Positions 6,349 through 7,204 of a stretch of 7,204 nt of DNA are shown here, in pieces. Source of the stretch: Ignavibacteriales bacterium (GTDB lineage: Bacteria > Bacteroidota > Ignavibacteria > Ignavibacteriales > Ignavibacteriaceae). A program made the translations under genes and the position numbers. The stretch is from assembly GCA_003142915.1 (NCBI GenBank), contig PLNZ01000286.1, positions 1-7,204 of the forward strand, written 5' to 3'. Numbering within the stretch: the first letter of the stretch is position 1; each line of letters opens with the position of its first letter. The notes under the pieces are model-generated. The model did not search any database. It saw only the letters and a list, made by a program, of their open reading frames with translations, and was not told the origin of the DNA.

Positions 6349-7204
6349 TCAATTTACTTCCCACATATTACCGCTGAATAACAATTTTTTAAGATCGCCT
6401 TTCCCTTTTTCTTTTTTTATGTTCTCTATTTGATTGTGAAAATCATGGTCGTATGTTGATTTTGAAATTTGCCTAATGATTCCAATAGGCATGGGAAAAC
6501 CTGTTTTTTCGGAAAGTTGTGAGATAATATGCGCTCTTGCTGAATTCTTATCAAACTCATCGTGAACCCAAACATCATTTATTGAATTATTACCGTCGTT
6601 CAAATCGATAATTTCCGGCTCAAGTCCGTTAAGTTTAATTCCTTTATCTTTATTTTTACCAAAGATCATTGGTTTACCATGTTCAAGGACAATAACGTTA
6701 TCAGCTTTAGTCTCTTTTTCCGTGTAGATTGCAAAAGCGCCGTCATTAAAAATGTTACAGTTTTGAAACACTTCAATAAAAGCAGTACCGCTATGTTCCG
6801 ATGCTCTTTTCATCATTTCTTGAAGATGTTTTGCATCCCTGTCAAGAGTTCTTGCTATGAAGGTAGCATCAGCTCCTAAAGCAAGCGCTACAGGATTAAA
6901 TGGAAAGTCAACACTACCAAACGGAGTGCTTTTTGTTTTCTTGCCTTTTTCCGAAGTCGGCGAATACTGGCCTTTTGTTAATCCATAAATTCTGTTATTA
7001 AACAGTATAATCTTTAAATCAATATTTCGCCTGCAGGCATGTATAAAATGATTTCCACCGATACTGAGGAGATCTCCGTCGCCGGTTGCAACCCACACGG
7101 AAAGTTCAGGCTTATTCAGTTTAACGCCGGTAGCAATAGCGGCTGCACGCCCGTGTATGCTATGAAATCCATATGTATCCATATAATATGGGAAACGCGA
7201 AGAG
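6349..7204 (-). CDS. korB: 2-oxoacid:ferredoxin oxidoreductase beta subunit, KorB type (partial, 5' end beyond window)
   Basis: This is the thiamine-diphosphate-binding beta subunit of a 2-oxoacid:ferredoxin oxidoreductase, most like 2-oxoglutarate:ferredoxin oxidoreductase, which interconverts 2-oxoglutarate plus CoA with succinyl-CoA, CO2 and reduced ferredoxin. The frame runs to the right edge: upstream of the ATG at 7182 it reads SSRFPYY, the conserved stretch before MDTYGFHSIHGRA, so 7182 is an internal Met. From that Met, the TPP site is GDGD (34-37) through FNNRIYGLT (61-69), followed by KGQYSPTS (70-77), STPFGS (85-90) and FQNCNIFNDGAF (139-150), all typical of KorB. The C-terminus is complete (SGNMWEVN, TGA stop). 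The missing part should contain the N-terminal segment with iron-sulfur ligands. KorA is expected upstream on the same strand, outside the window. Pyruvate or another 2-oxoacid as substrate cannot be excluded. Confidence 0.93.
   Translation of the reverse strand, partial: SSRFPYYMDTYGFHSIHGRAAAIATGVKLNKPELSVWVATGDGDLLSIGGNHFIHACRRNIDLKIILFNNRIYGLTKGQYSPTSEKGKKTKSTPFGSVDFPFNPVALALGADATFIARTLDRDAKHLQEMMKRASEHSGTAFIEVFQNCNIFNDGAFAIYTEKETKADNVIVLEHGKPMIFGKNKDKGIKLNGLEPEIIDLNDGNNSINDVWVHDEFDKNSARAHIISQLSEKTGFPMPIGIIRQISKSTYDHDFHNQIENIKKEKGKGDLKKLLFSGNMWEVN

Overview
The window is a conserved chromosomal segment from an AT-rich, Gram-negative bacterium with an outer membrane. The protein sequences (a tandem pair of LolC/E permeases, a KorB-type ferredoxin oxidoreductase subunit, an NrnA-type DHH protein) and the near absence of Shine-Dalgarno sites suggest the Bacteroidota/Chlorobiota/Ignavibacteriota group, with Ignavibacteria-like as my best guess. 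This placement is inferred from memory of family members and was not computed.

Layout: positions 1-480 hold no gene. The first ~177 bases contain two diverged copies of a short repeat in direct orientation, and the rest is very AT-rich leader. Positions 481-3665 (+ strand) form a compact three-gene operon for a lipoprotein-releasing ABC transporter: two paralogous four-helix permeases (481-1704 and 1724-2956) and the ATPase LolD (2982-3665). Positions 3666-3746 separate this operon from a convergent minus-strand block and hold a long bulged hairpin built from a repeated CACTAAG-like heptamer. On the minus strand, transcribed from high to low coordinates, are the beta subunit of a 2-oxoglutarate/2-oxoacid:ferredoxin oxidoreductase (6349 to the window edge, 5' end missing), a 99-base gap, nrnA (5239-6249) and an M17 leucyl aminopeptidase (3747-5246) whose start overlaps the nrnA stop by 8 bases.

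How the genes work together: the two permeases and LolD should assemble into one inner-membrane complex that extracts lipoproteins for transfer to the outer membrane. NrnA (nano-RNA and pAp turnover) and PepA (peptide turnover) are both housekeeping recycling enzymes, and their overlap suggests translational coupling. KorB belongs to central carbon metabolism, and its KorA partner is expected just outside the window.

I see no new defence, mobile or biosynthetic system here. All genes belong to well-known families and appear intact apart from the edge truncation. The parts least explained by known genes are the two intergenic repeat structures.
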